Below are positions 32,880 through 42,193 of a stretch of 60,657 bases of DNA, piece after piece. The notes beneath the pieces are model-generated. The model was not told the origin of the DNA and searched no databases. It saw nothing but the letters and a program-made list of their open reading frames with translations. Made by a program: the position numbers and the translations under genes. The stretch's first letter is position 1. Every line of letters starts with the position of its first letter. Origin of the DNA: Chersky-806 sp036502405 (GTDB lineage Bacteria; Actinomycetota; Acidimicrobiia; IMCC26256; JAENVU01); assembly GCA_036502405.1 (NCBI GenBank), contig DASXYP010000108.1, positions 1 through 60,657 of the forward strand. The letters are read 5' to 3'.

Positions 32880-32913
32880 CTCCGCCAACGGCGCGTCGGG
32901 CCCACGTCGCCAC

Positions 32914-33579
32914 TCAGCCGGTGAACTTCACGTCGTCGTCGGTCAGCGTGGTGGGCTGCGTCACGATGCCCAGCGCCACCTCGAAGAGCAGCGTGCGGAA
33001 GGCAGGTGGCGTGGTGATGGCCAGCGCCGGCGAGGGTGATCCCGTCAGCACACGGCCGGCGCGGCGGGCGATCATCCATTCGAGGGTCCGGAGCATCGTG
33101 ACGTTGCGGCCGACGGCGATCAGGCGCGGCATCAGCGGGAACGTCCGCTCGACCGCGTCCATCCAGTCCCGGGCCAGCGGCCGGTCACTGCCGATGAACT
33201 CCTCCACGACGGCCGGGCGGAGGTAGCCGTCGTACTCCCACCACAGTCGGGCCAGCAGGCACCCGCGCTCGGTGGAGACGAGGTTGACCGCGAGATCCAC
33301 CGCGATCGCAGTCCACGCGTCGGCCGGTGGCGGCGAGGGCCCGGCGGCGAGCTCGATCTGGCGGACCAGCACCGGTGAGACCACGAGCAGCTCGGCGGCC
33401 AGGTCCTCGACCAGCTCCGCCTTCGAACCGAAGTAGTACGAGATCGCCGAGGGGTTCCGCATCCCGGCGGCCGTGAGGATCTGGCGGGTCGAGGTCTCCC
33501 GGACCCCCTGGCGCCCGAAGAGATCGAGCGCCACCTCGCGCAGCCGGGTCCGCGGATCCGGTGTCTCGGGATCGGCCAT
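32914..33579 (-). CDS. TetR-family transcriptional regulator, paralogue of the one at 14059
   Basis: 221 residues from ATG 33579. HTH: LREVALDLFGRQGVRETSTR, then QILTAAGMRNPSAISYYFGSKAELVEDL. The effector domain contains STERGCLLARLWWEYDGYLRP. The alignment to 14059-14715 runs without large gaps through the HTH and first ligand-binding helices, so the two are paralogues with almost identical recognition helices (NPSAISY-FGSKA). A palindromic site with the same half-sites as at the first TetR lies 33 bases upstream. A GTG at 33606 in frame would overlap none of that site but lacks extra support. Likely controls fatty-acid-type or xenobiotic catabolism; inference. Confidence 0.9.
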   Translation of the reverse strand: MADPETPDPRTRLREVALDLFGRQGVRETSTRQILTAAGMRNPSAISYYFGSKAELVEDLAAELLVVSPVLVRQIELAAGPSPPPADAWTAIAVDLAVNLVSTERGCLLARLWWEYDGYLRPAVVEEFIGSDRPLARDWMDAVERTFPLMPRLIAVGRNVTMLRTLEWMIARRAGRVLTGSPSPALAITTPPAFRTLLFEVALGIVTQPTTLTDDDVKFTG

Positions 33580-33611
33580 GCGCGGCGCTCCCAGCTCGAC
33601 GGTCACAGGGT

Positions 33612-33628
33612 AATGCGGGCGTTGCATT
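33612..33628. promoter_or_regulatory. Palindromic operator AATGC-N7-GCATT upstream of the second TetR gene
   Basis: AATGC (33612-33616), GGGCGTT, GCATT (33624-33628): 17 bases, with arms and spacing equal to the site at 14005-14021. It lies 33 bases before ATG 33579, against 38 bases for the first. The central seven bases differ between the two. Confidence 0.6.
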
Positions 33629-33712
33629 GTCCGCTCGGTTCCCCTACCGTCGGGCCGGTTGCGGCGGGGCGGGCAGGGGGGCGCGGGCAGGGCGTCCACC
33701 CGCCGCAGCTGC

Positions 33713-33915
33713 TGCGCTCCGGCGGCTCTCCCGAAGGTCTCCGGAGCGCGATCGTCGGGCCGCGTCCGGCCGGTGCGCTCCGGCGGCTCTTCCGAAGGTC
33801 TCCGGAGCGCGGTCGTCGGGCCGCGTCCGGCTGCTGCGCTCCGGCTGCTCTTCCGAAGGTCTCCGGAGCGCGATCGTCGGGCCGCGTCCGGCTGCTGCGC
33901 TCCGGCGGCTCGGCG
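33713..33915. repeat. 61-bp tandem repeat, 3.3 copies, each able to form a hairpin
   Basis: Units begin at 33713, 33774, 33835 and (partial) 33896, period exactly 61. Each unit contains GCGCTCCGG and, 18 bases later, its reverse complement CCGGAGCGC, with CTTCCGAAG in the loop, then CGATCGTCGGGCCGCGTCCGG. Copies differ at only a few positions. The array fills most of the 337-base gap 33580-33916; the rest holds the TetR operator and GC-rich sequence without a visible gene. The core GAAGGTCTCCGG-GC--CG-TCG recurs at 60516-60600. Confidence 0.85.
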
Positions 33916-33916
33916 C

Positions 33917-34942
33917 TCAGGTGCGGCGACGGCGCGCCGGGTCGGCCACTCCGGGTGGGGTGTAGCCCGCGTCGGCCCAGGTGAAGTTGGTGCCCGGCGG
34001 CACGATCTCGTCGATCGCGTCGAGCGTCGCGGCGTCGAGCGTCACGTCGGTCGCGCCCAGCTGGCTCGTGAGCTGCTCCATCGTGCGCGGCCCGATGATC
34101 GCGGCGGTCACCGTCGGGTGGTTGATCACCCACGCGACCGCGAGGTGCACGAGGGGGATGGACGCCTTGTCCGCGAGGTTCGCGAGCGCTTCGGCCGCGT
34201 CGAGCTTGCGCTGGTTCTCGGGCTGGCTCAGGTCGTAGCGGTCGGGAACGCGCGAGGCGCGCCGGCTCGTCGGGTCGGCGCCGCCGCGCCGCCACTTCCC
34301 GGACAGCCAACCGCCGGCCAGCGGGCTCCACGGGATGACGCCCATGCCGTACCGGTCACACGTTGGCAGCACGTCGGCCTCGATGCCGCGCACGAGGATC
34401 GAGTACGGCGGTTGCTCGCACACGAACCGCTCGCGACCGCGACGCTGCGCGGTCCACTGGGCCTCCACGATCTCGGAAGCGGGGAAGGTCGAGCTGCCGA
34501 TGTACCGCACCTTGCCCGCGTGCACGAGGTCCGAGAGCGCGCTCAACGTCTCGTCGATGTCGCAGCCCGGGTCGGGGCGGTGGATCTGGTAGAGGTCGAT
34601 GTAGTCCGTGCCGAGCCGGCGGAGGCTCGCTTCGCACTCGCGCACGATCCACCGGCGCGAGTTGCCGCCCTCGTTCGGGTCGCGACCCATCGTGCCGTGC
34701 ACCTTCGTCGCGAGGATGATCTCGTCGCGCCGGCCCGCGAGCGCACGGCCGACGATCTCCTCCGACTCACCGGCGGAGTACACGTCCGCGGTGTCGATGA
34801 AATTGATCCCCGCGTCGAGCGCGGCATGGATGATGTCGACCGACTCGTCGTGGTCGGGGTTGCCCCAGGCGCCGAACATCATGGCGCCGAGGCAGAGCGG
34901 GCTGACCTTGACGCCGGTCCGGCCGAGCGTGCGGTACTCCAT
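33917..34942 (-). CDS. Aldo/keto reductase
   Basis: 341 residues from ATG 34942; the upstream codons AAGAAGGAG read as a Shine-Dalgarno six bases before it. Aldo/keto reductase catalytic tetrad is present: Asp and Tyr in FIDTADVYSAGESE, Lys in LATKVHG, His in LYQIHRPDPG. The NADPH-binding C-terminal segment is AAIIGPRTMEQLTSQLGA. It reduces aldehydes or ketones with NADPH; the type is that of AKR families with YghZ/perakine-reductase-like length. The stop lies directly at the end of the 61-bp repeat array. Confidence 0.93.
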   Translation of the reverse strand: MEYRTLGRTGVKVSPLCLGAMMFGAWGNPDHDESVDIIHAALDAGINFIDTADVYSAGESEEIVGRALAGRRDEIILATKVHGTMGRDPNEGGNSRRWIVRECEASLRRLGTDYIDLYQIHRPDPGCDIDETLSALSDLVHAGKVRYIGSSTFPASEIVEAQWTAQRRGRERFVCEQPPYSILVRGIEADVLPTCDRYGMGVIPWSPLAGGWLSGKWRRGGADPTSRRASRVPDRYDLSQPENQRKLDAAEALANLADKASIPLVHLAVAWVINHPTVTAAIIGPRTMEQLTSQLGATDVTLDAATLDAIDEIVPPGTNFTWADAGYTPPGVADPARRRRT

Positions 34943-34972
34943 GGCGAGCTCCTTCTTCATCGAGGGTCTCCG

Positions 34973-34987
34973 CCGGCCGATGGCCGG
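34973..34987 (-). terminator. Short GC hairpin after the DUF427 gene
   Basis: CCGGCC-GAT-GGCCGG, between the DUF427 gene (ends 35050) and the aldo/keto reductase start. Too short to be certain; it could attenuate readthrough. Confidence 0.3.
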
Positions 34988-35049
34988 GCCTGGGTGCTCC
35001 CGGTGGCCGGCGGCGGTGTGGTCGAGGTTCTCCGAGGTGTGAGCGAGGG

Positions 35050-35790
35050 CTACGAGAACGGGGTGTGCGGTCGTTCGAGGGCTTCGCCGTCGACGGTGAT
35101 GTCGACGTGCTCGTTGTAGAAGGACACGAGCCCCGCGACCTTCTGGCTCTCGGGCAGTGGGGTCGGGTACGACCACGCGATGTCGGCGACGAGGGAGTCG
35201 CCCGCCTGCACCGACCAGTAGCGGGCCGTGCCCTTGTACGGGCAGTGGGAGTCCGTGTCGGTCGGGACCAGCAGGTCCATCCGGACGTCGAGCTTCGGGA
35301 GGTAGAAGCGCACCGGCAGGCCGGTCTCGAACAGCAGCTTCGGGTGGTTCGACTCCGCGACCGTGACGCCCGCCACGACGACCCGCACGTGGCGCGAGCT
35401 CTCCAGGATGTCGATCCGGGCGTACGGGCTGCGGGGGTGGGTGAAGACCTCCTCGTCCTCCTCGAACCACCCACCCATCGCGTCCCAGTCGAACCGGACG
35501 TACCCGCGGATGTCGTCGAGACGTGAGTCGACGTACTGCCAGGCCGCATCCTCCGCGGTGTGGTGCGCGGTCTTGACCGTGTAGTGGGTGGCCTCTCCCC
35601 GGCTCGGTGAGTGGGTCCGCGTGCCGGTCGGGACCAGCTGTGCGTGCACGTCGGCAACCGGGATGTAGTACTGCGCGTAGTGGGGGATCTCCCAGACGAG
35701 CAGCACGCTCATCGAGTCCGCCACGAGCTCGCCACCGAGGTAGACGCGCACCCGCTTCGGTCCGGGCTCCGGTGCTCTGAGCTTGCTCAT
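35050..35790 (-). CDS. DUF427 protein with two DUF427-like domains
   Basis: 246 residues from ATG 35790, overlapping the upstream stop by four bases. Two related beta-rich halves: the first with RVRVYLGGELVADSMSVLLVWE, HYTVK and ARWQYV-like WQYVDSRLDDIRGYVRFDW; the second with HVRVVVAGVTVAESNHPKLLFE, RFYLPKLDV and CPYKGTARYWSV followed by AWSYPTPLPE. The CPYKG and WSY motifs are DUF427 hallmarks; the first half has lost the cysteine motif (reads SPSRGEATHYTV). Function unknown, probably ligand binding. Coupled to the F420/FMN split-barrel protein. Confidence 0.85.
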   Translation of the reverse strand: MSKLRAPEPGPKRVRVYLGGELVADSMSVLLVWEIPHYAQYYIPVADVHAQLVPTGTRTHSPSRGEATHYTVKTAHHTAEDAAWQYVDSRLDDIRGYVRFDWDAMGGWFEEDEEVFTHPRSPYARIDILESSRHVRVVVAGVTVAESNHPKLLFETGLPVRFYLPKLDVRMDLLVPTDTDSHCPYKGTARYWSVQAGDSLVADIAWSYPTPLPESQKVAGLVSFYNEHVDITVDGEALERPHTPFS

Positions 35791-36224
35791 GGTGTTGCGC
35801 TCCACCAGGTCAGGTGCTCGATCGTGATCGAGTACGTGGGTCCCGCCGGCGGCGTCTCCCGGTACTGCGCGTACTTGTGGGCCAACCGGCGCACCGTCAT
35901 CATCGCGAGCGCGTCGCCCGACGCGTGCACCGAGGCCCTTCCCGTGACGCGTACCCACCAGAGCTCGGACCAATCCGTGTCGTCGTAGTGGTCGACGAGC
36001 ACGGTGGCTCGGCCGGTCTGCTCCATGTCGGCGAGCCGGGCCAGCTGCAGGGTGCGCTTGGGCTTGTGGTCGACCGCGGCGACGATGCGGTCGCCGTCCA
36101 CCGCGAAGCAGATCGGGACGAGTCGCACCTCGCCGTCCGGTCCGCGCGTGCCGAGGTGGGCGACGCGAGCGCCGGTGAGCCGCGTGATCGCCGTCGCCCG
36201 GTCGTCGGCTATTGGCCTTCCCAG
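35787..36224 (-). CDS. PPOX-class F420/FMN-dependent protein (Rv0121-type), start uncertain
   Basis: Split-barrel flavin or F420 protein: TGARVAHLGTRGPDGEVRLVPICFAVDGDRIVAAVDHKPKR, then GRATVLVDHYDDTDWSELWWVRVTGRASV. The C-terminus overlaps the DUF427 start by four bases (ATGA). No ATG, GTG or TTG occurs at a sensible place: the conserved region begins about 15 codons after a CTG (36224) and an ATA (36212), the latter overlapping the TAG of the preceding small gene. Longer reading would run through that gene. I give 36224 as a working start. Either a rare start codon is used or the start has mutated. Homologues are around 140 residues, which agrees. Confidence 0.7.
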   Translation of the reverse strand: MGRPIADDRATAITRLTGARVAHLGTRGPDGEVRLVPICFAVDGDRIVAAVDHKPKRTLQLARLADMEQTGRATVLVDHYDDTDWSELWWVRVTGRASVHASGDALAMMTVRRLAHKYAQYRETPPAGPTYSITIEHLTWWSATP

Positions 36225-36337
36225 CCCTTCCGGACCTGCTTGGACTCGGCCTGCTTCTGGTGCTTCGCCGCTCGCTTCTCCTTGAGCGACCGGCCAGGCT
36301 TCTTGGACTCCGCTGAGGGCTTCGACTTGGATGCCAT
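36209..36337 (-). CDS. Small lysine-rich basic protein
   Basis: 42 residues (MASKSKPSAESKKPGRSLK at the start, then EKRAAKHQKQAE). ATG 36337 has a TACGCT -10 box six bases upstream, so it looks leaderless. Nearly one third of residues are lysine or arginine and there is no hydrophobic core, suggesting a nucleic-acid-binding or intrinsically disordered protein. I have seen small actinobacterial proteins with a SLKEKRAAK core but know no function. It overlaps the beginning of the PPOX gene. Confidence 0.65.
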   Translation of the reverse strand: MASKSKPSAESKKPGRSLKEKRAAKHQKQAESKQVRKGWEGQ

Positions 36338-36343
36338 GGCCCA

Positions 36344-36349
36344 AGCGTA
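36344..36349 (-). promoter_or_regulatory. -10 box, leaderless promoter of the small basic protein
   Basis: TACGCT on the minus strand, six bases before ATG 36337. It probably drives the operon small protein, PPOX protein, DUF427 protein. Confidence 0.55.
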
Positions 36350-36462
36350 CGGGGTTTCCCCCACGCGCGAGCCCGGTCGGGCCGTGCAATCATGGCCGAC
36401 CGCTATGCAGGCACCCCGAGCGACACCCGCAACCACCGTCTCGCGCCGCCGGCGCCGGTCCG

Positions 36463-36476
36463 GGGGGCTAGCCCCC
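36463..36476. promoter_or_regulatory. 14-bp palindrome upstream of the receiver-cyclase gene
   Basis: GGGGGCTAGCCCCC, a perfect palindrome with CTAG at its centre (CTAG is rare in this DNA). It is 59 bases before GTG 36535 in the divergent region. It may be an operator or a hairpin; no proof of either. Confidence 0.35.
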
Positions 36477-36534
36477 TCGACCCCGCCGGGGAGGCGCCCT
36501 TGCCCGGGCCGCCGGACTGTGGCCTGATCGACCC

Positions 36535-37856
36535 GTGGCTATCGGGCGCATCACGGTCTTCCTCGCCGACGACAACGTCCTCGTGCGCGAAGGCGTCCGC
36601 GCGCTCCTGAACCTCGAGGCCGACCTCGAGATCGTGGGCGTTGCCGCGGACTACGACGAGCTCGTCCAAGGGGCGGACCAGCAGTCCCCGCAGGTCGTGG
36701 TCACGGACATCCGGATGCCGCCGACGTTCCAGGACGAGGGGATCGAGGCGGCCAAGGAGGTGCGCAAGCGCCATCCCGGGACCGGGGTCGTGATCCTGTC
36801 GCAGTACGACGACCCGGAGTACGCGATCTCGCTCCTGAGCGATGGTGCCGCAGGGTACGCGTACCTCCTGAAGGACCGCGTGAGCGACGGCAACGCGCTG
36901 GCGCGGGCGATCCGCGAGGTGGCGACCGGTGGCTCGATGCTCGACCCCGAGATCGTCCAGTCGCTCATGGCCCCCGCACGCGAAGAGGGCGAGCTGACCC
37001 CGGACCAGGACGAGCTCCTGCGCCAGGTCGCCGAGGGCCGGCCGGTGAAGGCGATCGCGACGAGCCGCGGCACGACGCCGGAAGCGGTGAACGACGCGAT
37101 CGAGGCGGTCTTCCTCGACCTGGCGCACGGTGCGAGCGCAGGCCGTGCGGGCGCGCTGCGCCGCCTCCGCCTGCTGCAGAAGGCGATCGTCGAGCGTGAG
37201 GAGCAGGGCGAGACGCTGAGCCGGCTCCTTCCCGGCGGCGTCGCGGACCGCCTGCGCGACGACCCGGACGCGATCGGGCGGACGGAGCGGCTCGTGGTGA
37301 CCGTGCTCATGTCCGACGTCCGCGGCTACTCCGGCATCGCGGAGCGCACGGATCCGACCGTGCTCGCGGGCCAGCTCAACGGCCACCGGTCGGAGATGAA
37401 CACCTCGATCCTCGAGCAGGGCGGGACCGTGATGCAGTACGTCGGCGACGCGGTCATGGCGGTGTTCGGCGCGCCGTTCCCGCAGGAGGACCACGCGGAG
37501 CGGGCGGCCGAGGCGGCCGTCGCCATGCACGGGCGCCAGTCCATGCTCAACGGCAAGTGGGAGGCCGAGGGGCTCGAGCCCTTCGGCCTCGGCATCGGCC
37601 TGTCGACCGGGGAGGTCGCCGCCGCGCTGCTCGGGAGCACGGAGCGGCTCGAGTACACGGTCGTGGGCGACACCGTGAACATGGCGCAACGGCTCCAGGA
37701 GCTCGCGCGTCCGGCGGGGACGACCGTCGTCAGCGAGCAGACCGCGGAGGCGCTGCGTGACCGCACGCCGATGCGGCCACTCGAGGCGCAGCTGGTGAAG
37801 GGGCGGGAGTCGCTGGTCACGGCGTTCGTCATCGATCCGACCAACGGAGGGAACTG

Positions 37857-37857
<1 letters not shown>
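36535..37857 (+). CDS. Response regulator fused to a class III nucleotide cyclase
   Basis: 440 residues from GTG 36535. Residues 1-130: receiver domain with acidic pocket LADDN, phosphoacceptor Asp58 in VVVTDIRMPP, and Lys in AYLLKDRVSDG. Residues about 155-205: remnant of a LuxR-type HTH (LTPDQDELLRQVAEGRPVKAIAT...AVNDAIEAVFLDL). Residues about 245-430: cyclase domain with metal Asp in LMSDVRGYSG and in VGDAVMAVFG, and VVGDTVNMAQRL with the transition-state Asn and Arg. The residue that is usually lysine before the second metal Asp (as in DKY-GDA) is glutamine here (MQYVGDA), so substrate choice or activity may differ. Followed by an ABC ATPase and a histidine kinase; phosphorelay-controlled cAMP or cGMP formation is the simplest reading. 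Confidence 0.92.
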
Positions 37858-38588
<731 letters not shown>

Positions 38589-38618
38589 CGCCGCGCGGAC
38601 GGCGAACGGGTTCTCGGA

Positions 38619-40754
38619 GTGAGCATGTCGACGACGATGGACACCATCGAGCACCTCGGCCATCCGGCCGGATCGCCGTCGTCCACGCGCGCGACCGGGC
38701 CGCTGCTCCCGTTCGCGCTCCCGGCGTTCGTCGTCGGCGTCGCCGCGACCGGCGCCGCGATCGTGTCGGTCGCGGACGTCGCCGGGCCGAGCGAGGTGCG
38801 CTGGGCCGCGACCGGGGTGGCGGCGGTCTGGGGGCTCGCCGGCGTCCTGATCGGGCTGCGCCGGCGCTCCGAGCCGCTCGGGTTCCTGGTCGCGCTCGTC
38901 GCGGCGTGCATGGCGGCGGTCCTCGCGGGGTCGGCCGGCGCCGACACTTCCAGCGGCAGGGTCCGCGATCTGGCCGCGACGCTCCTCGCCGCGGTGCTCT
39001 TCCACCTCGCGCTCGGCCTGCCGGAGGGCCGGCTCGGGGTGCGGTGGCGGCGCGTGCTCGTCGGGCTCGGCTATGTCGCCGCGATCGTGGTGGGCGCGAC
39101 GGCGCGCGCGGCCGATCGGGAGATCGGTGGGGCGACCGTCGCGCTCGGCCTCACGTTGGCCGTGGTCGCGCTCGGCGCCTACGCGAGCCGGTGCCGTCGG
39201 GCGGGAGCCGTCGAGCGGGCCCGGCTCCAGTGGGCCGGCTGGGGCGTCGTGGTCGCGTCGCTGGTGGTGCTCGTCACCGAGATCGTGCACCTGCTCCTCG
39301 AGTGGCCGCCGTCGCCCGGCGCGGTCGCGGTGGCGGCGACCGCGCTGGTCCCCGTCTCGCTCGCACTGTCGGCCTGGGACGGGATCGCGGTCCGGATCGA
39401 CCGCCTCCTGGTGCACACGATCGTCGTCGCGGGGCTCGTCACGATCGTCGCGGTCGTGTACCTGCTCGTGGTCCTCGGGCTCGGCAATGCGCCGGACGAC
39501 GCGGACCGCGATCTGCTCGGCCTCTCCATGGTCGCGGCGGTCCTCGCCGCCGTCGTCGCGCTGCCCGCACGCCGGAGCCTCGACGAGCTGGCGCGCCGGC
39601 GGGTCTACGGCGACCGGCGATCCCCCGACGAGGCGATCCAGACGTTCGGCAGCCGGATGTCCCGGGCGGTGCCCATGGACGAGCTGCTGCTGCAGCTCGC
39701 GGAGTCGCTCAAGCTCAGCATGCAGCTCGTCGCCGCGGAGGTCTGGACCGGATCCGACGGCGTCCTCGAGCGGGTCGTCTCGGTCCCCGACCGCGGTCCG
39801 GCCCGGATCGTGCTCTCCGAGGAGGAGCTGCCGGTCGTGGCCCGGGCCCGCGTCTCGGGCAACGCGTGGCTGCAGGTCTGGCTGCCGAGCCTCGTCGAGG
39901 GCCGCGGGGAGTGCGTCGTGCGCGTCGCGCCCGTCGTGCACTCGGGGATCCTGCTCGGTCTCCTCGTCGCCGAGCGCGCATCGGACGCGATCCCGTTCAC
40001 CGACGAGTCCGAGCGCGTGCTCACGGAGCTCGCCCGCCAGGTCGGCCTTGCGCTCCACAACGTCCGCCTGGACTCCGCGCTGCAGGCCAGCCTGGAGACG
40101 CTCCAGGAGCGCAACGAGGAGCTCCAGGCTTCGCGGCTGCGGATCGTGACCGCGTCGGACGAGTCGCGCCGGCGCATCGAGCGCAACCTCCACGACGGCG
40201 CGCAGCAGCACCTGGTCGCGCTCGCGGTCAAGGTCGGCCTCGCGCGCCAGCTCATGGACGCGGACCCGGAGACCGTGAAGACGATGCTCGAGGAGCTCCG
40301 CGGCGACGTGCAGACGACCCTCGGGGAGCTGCGCGAGCTCGCCCACGGGATCTACCCCCCGCTCCTGCGCGACCGCGGTCTCGCCGAGGCGCTGCGGACC
40401 GCGGCGAACCGCGCGGTGCTGCCCACCGAAGTGATCTCAGAGGGGATCGAGCGCTATCCGAGCGAGACCGAGGCCGCGGTGTACTTCTGCTGCCTCGAGG
40501 CGATGCAGAATGCCGGGAAGCACGCGGGCGAGGGAGCGACGATGACGGTGACGATCACCGGAGACGACCAGCACCTCGACTTCTGCGTGGCCGACACCGG
40601 CGCGGGCTTCGACACCGAGCTCTCGGCGCAGGGGCACGGCTTCGTCAACATGCGCGACCGGTTGGGTGCGGTGGGTGGCACGCTGATCGTCGAGAGCGCT
40701 CCCGACTCCGGGACGCGCATCGGCGGGCACATCCCGCTGGTCGACGCTTCTTGA
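38619..40754 (+). CDS. Membrane sensor histidine kinase, NarL/LuxR-partner type (HisKA_3)
   Basis: 711 residues from GTG 38619 (ATG 38625 possible). Residues about 30-300 carry multiple membrane helices (LLPFALPAFVVGVAATGAAIV and others). A GAF-like region follows about 340-490, then a coiled-coil. The HisKA_3 phosphoacceptor is His near residue 525 in RRIERNLHDGAQQHLVALA, and the HATPase domain has EAMQNAGKHA (N box) and CVADTGAGFD (G box). This kinase type phosphorylates NarL-type regulators, of which two receiver proteins lie nearby: the cyclase fusion upstream and the LuxR regulator at 42808. Signal unknown. Confidence 0.93.
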   Translation: MSMSTTMDTIEHLGHPAGSPSSTRATGPLLPFALPAFVVGVAATGAAIVSVADVAGPSEVRWAATGVAAVWGLAGVLIGLRRRSEPLGFLVALVAACMAAVLAGSAGADTSSGRVRDLAATLLAAVLFHLALGLPEGRLGVRWRRVLVGLGYVAAIVVGATARAADREIGGATVALGLTLAVVALGAYASRCRRAGAVERARLQWAGWGVVVASLVVLVTEIVHLLLEWPPSPGAVAVAATALVPVSLALSAWDGIAVRIDRLLVHTIVVAGLVTIVAVVYLLVVLGLGNAPDDADRDLLGLSMVAAVLAAVVALPARRSLDELARRRVYGDRRSPDEAIQTFGSRMSRAVPMDELLLQLAESLKLSMQLVAAEVWTGSDGVLERVVSVPDRGPARIVLSEEELPVVARARVSGNAWLQVWLPSLVEGRGECVVRVAPVVHSGILLGLLVAERASDAIPFTDESERVLTELARQVGLALHNVRLDSALQASLETLQERNEELQASRLRIVTASDESRRRIERNLHDGAQQHLVALAVKVGLARQLMDADPETVKTMLEELRGDVQTTLGELRELAHGIYPPLLRDRGLAEALRTAANRAVLPTEVISEGIERYPSETEAAVYFCCLEAMQNAGKHAGEGATMTVTITGDDQHLDFCVADTGAGFDTELSAQGHGFVNMRDRLGAVGGTLIVESAPDSGTRIGGHIPLVDAS

Positions 40755-40758
40755 CCAC

Positions 40759-42189
40759 GTGGCTCCGGTGAGCACGGCTCACGAGTTCGACGCGGTCGTC
40801 GTCGGCGCGGGCCCGAACGGGCTCGTCGCGGCGGTCACGCTCGCGCTCGAGGGCTGGCGCGTGCTCGTCCTCGAGGCTCAGGACCGCCCGGGGGGTGGCA
40901 CCCGCTCCGAGGAGCTGACGCTGCCGGGCTTCGTGCACGACGTCTGCTCGGCGATCCACCCGCTGGCGCTCAGCTCGAAGGCGTTCCGGAACCTCCCGCT
41001 CGAGGCGCACGGCCTCGAGTGGGTGCACCCGGACCTCCCGTTCGCGCACCCGCTCGACGGCGGCCGGGCCGCACTCGTCCACCGCTCGCTGGACGAGACC
41101 GCAGTCGGGCTCGGCGCCGACGGCGCCGCGTACCGGCGCATGATCGGGCCGCTGGTCCGCCAGGACCTGATCGACGGGCTGCTCGAGCCGCTCGGCTTCC
41201 CACGCGCGCCGATCCCGCTCGCGCGCTTCGGCCTCGCCGGCATCCGGTCCGCTGCGGGCCTGGCCGGGAGCCGCTTCGAGACCGACGAGGCGCGCGGCAT
41301 GTTCGCGGGGATCGCCGCGCACTCGATGCTGTCGCTGCGCAGCTCGCCGACGGCCGGGTACGGCCTGATGATGGCGGCCCTCGCCCACCTGGTCGGCTGG
41401 CCGATGGCGCGGGGCGGGTCCGCGTCGATCACGCGTGCGCTCATCGCCCTGCTCGAGGCGAACGGCGGAACGCTCGAGTGCGACCGCCCGGTCCGGTCGC
41501 TGCGAGACGTGCCGAGCGCGCGGGCGGTGCTGCTGGACCTGACCCCGAGGCAGGTGGTCGCGATCGCCGGCGACCGGCTCCCGACGCGATACCGCCGGGC
41601 GCTCGAGCGGTTCCGGTACGGGCCCGGCGTCTGGAAGGTCGACTGGGCGCTCGACGGTCCCGCCCCGTGGGCGAACCCCGACGTCGGACGGTCCGCCACG
41701 GTCCATCTGGGCGGGACGCTGGCGGAGATCACCGAGGCCGAGGACGCGGTGCAGCGGGGTCGGCATCCGGAGCGGCCGTACGTGCTGTTCGTGCAGCAGA
41801 CCCCGTTCGACCCGACGCGCGCGCCCGAAGGGATGCACACCGCGTGGGCCTACTGCCACGTCCCGAACGGCTCGGAGCTCGACATGACCGACCGCATCGA
41901 GGCGCAGGTCGAGCGGTTCGCGCCGGGCTTTCGCGATCGCGTCGTCGCTCGGCACGTCATGGGCCCCGGGAGCATGGCGCGCCACGATGCCAACTACATC
42001 GGGGGCGACATCAACGGCGGGCTTGCCGACCTCCGTCAGTTCGTCGCCCGTCCGGTCGCGTCACTCGTCCCGTGGGCCACGCCGGTGGGCGGTCTGTACC
42101 TGTGCTCGTCCTCGACCCCACCGGGCGGGGGAGTGCACGGCATCTGCGGCATGCGCGCGGCGCAGGTCGCGATGCGACGCGAGGGCTAG
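40759..42189 (+). CDS. FAD-dependent phytoene-desaturase-like oxidoreductase
   Basis: 476 residues from GTG 40759, four bases after the kinase stop (GTG 40768 possible). FAD-binding N-terminus DAVVVGAGPNGLVAAVTLALEG and LVLEAQDRPGGGTRSEELTLPGF, as in phytoene dehydrogenase-related (COG1233) proteins. The C-terminal FAD segment is GLYLCSSSTPPGGGVHGICGMRAA. The active-site region differs from CrtI. No prenyl or carotenoid biosynthesis gene is adjacent. Related actinobacterial proteins oxidise unknown lipids or polyketides. Its position in the signalling block may be incidental or may indicate redox control. Confidence 0.9.
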   Translation: MAPVSTAHEFDAVVVGAGPNGLVAAVTLALEGWRVLVLEAQDRPGGGTRSEELTLPGFVHDVCSAIHPLALSSKAFRNLPLEAHGLEWVHPDLPFAHPLDGGRAALVHRSLDETAVGLGADGAAYRRMIGPLVRQDLIDGLLEPLGFPRAPIPLARFGLAGIRSAAGLAGSRFETDEARGMFAGIAAHSMLSLRSSPTAGYGLMMAALAHLVGWPMARGGSASITRALIALLEANGGTLECDRPVRSLRDVPSARAVLLDLTPRQVVAIAGDRLPTRYRRALERFRYGPGVWKVDWALDGPAPWANPDVGRSATVHLGGTLAEITEAEDAVQRGRHPERPYVLFVQQTPFDPTRAPEGMHTAWAYCHVPNGSELDMTDRIEAQVERFAPGFRDRVVARHVMGPGSMARHDANYIGGDINGGLADLRQFVARPVASLVPWATPVGGLYLCSSSTPPGGGVHGICGMRAAQVAMRREG

Positions 42190-42193
42190 CGAC

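Noticed and set aside
33713..33915. CRISPR array
   Set aside because: The whole 61-bp period is repeated, with no unique spacers between constant repeats, and no cas gene is present.
33659..35119. Open plus-strand frame through the 61-bp repeats and antisense to the aldo/keto reductase
   Set aside because: The repeat unit is 61 bases, not a multiple of three, so the frame shifts meaning in each copy; the antisense reductase is a clear gene.
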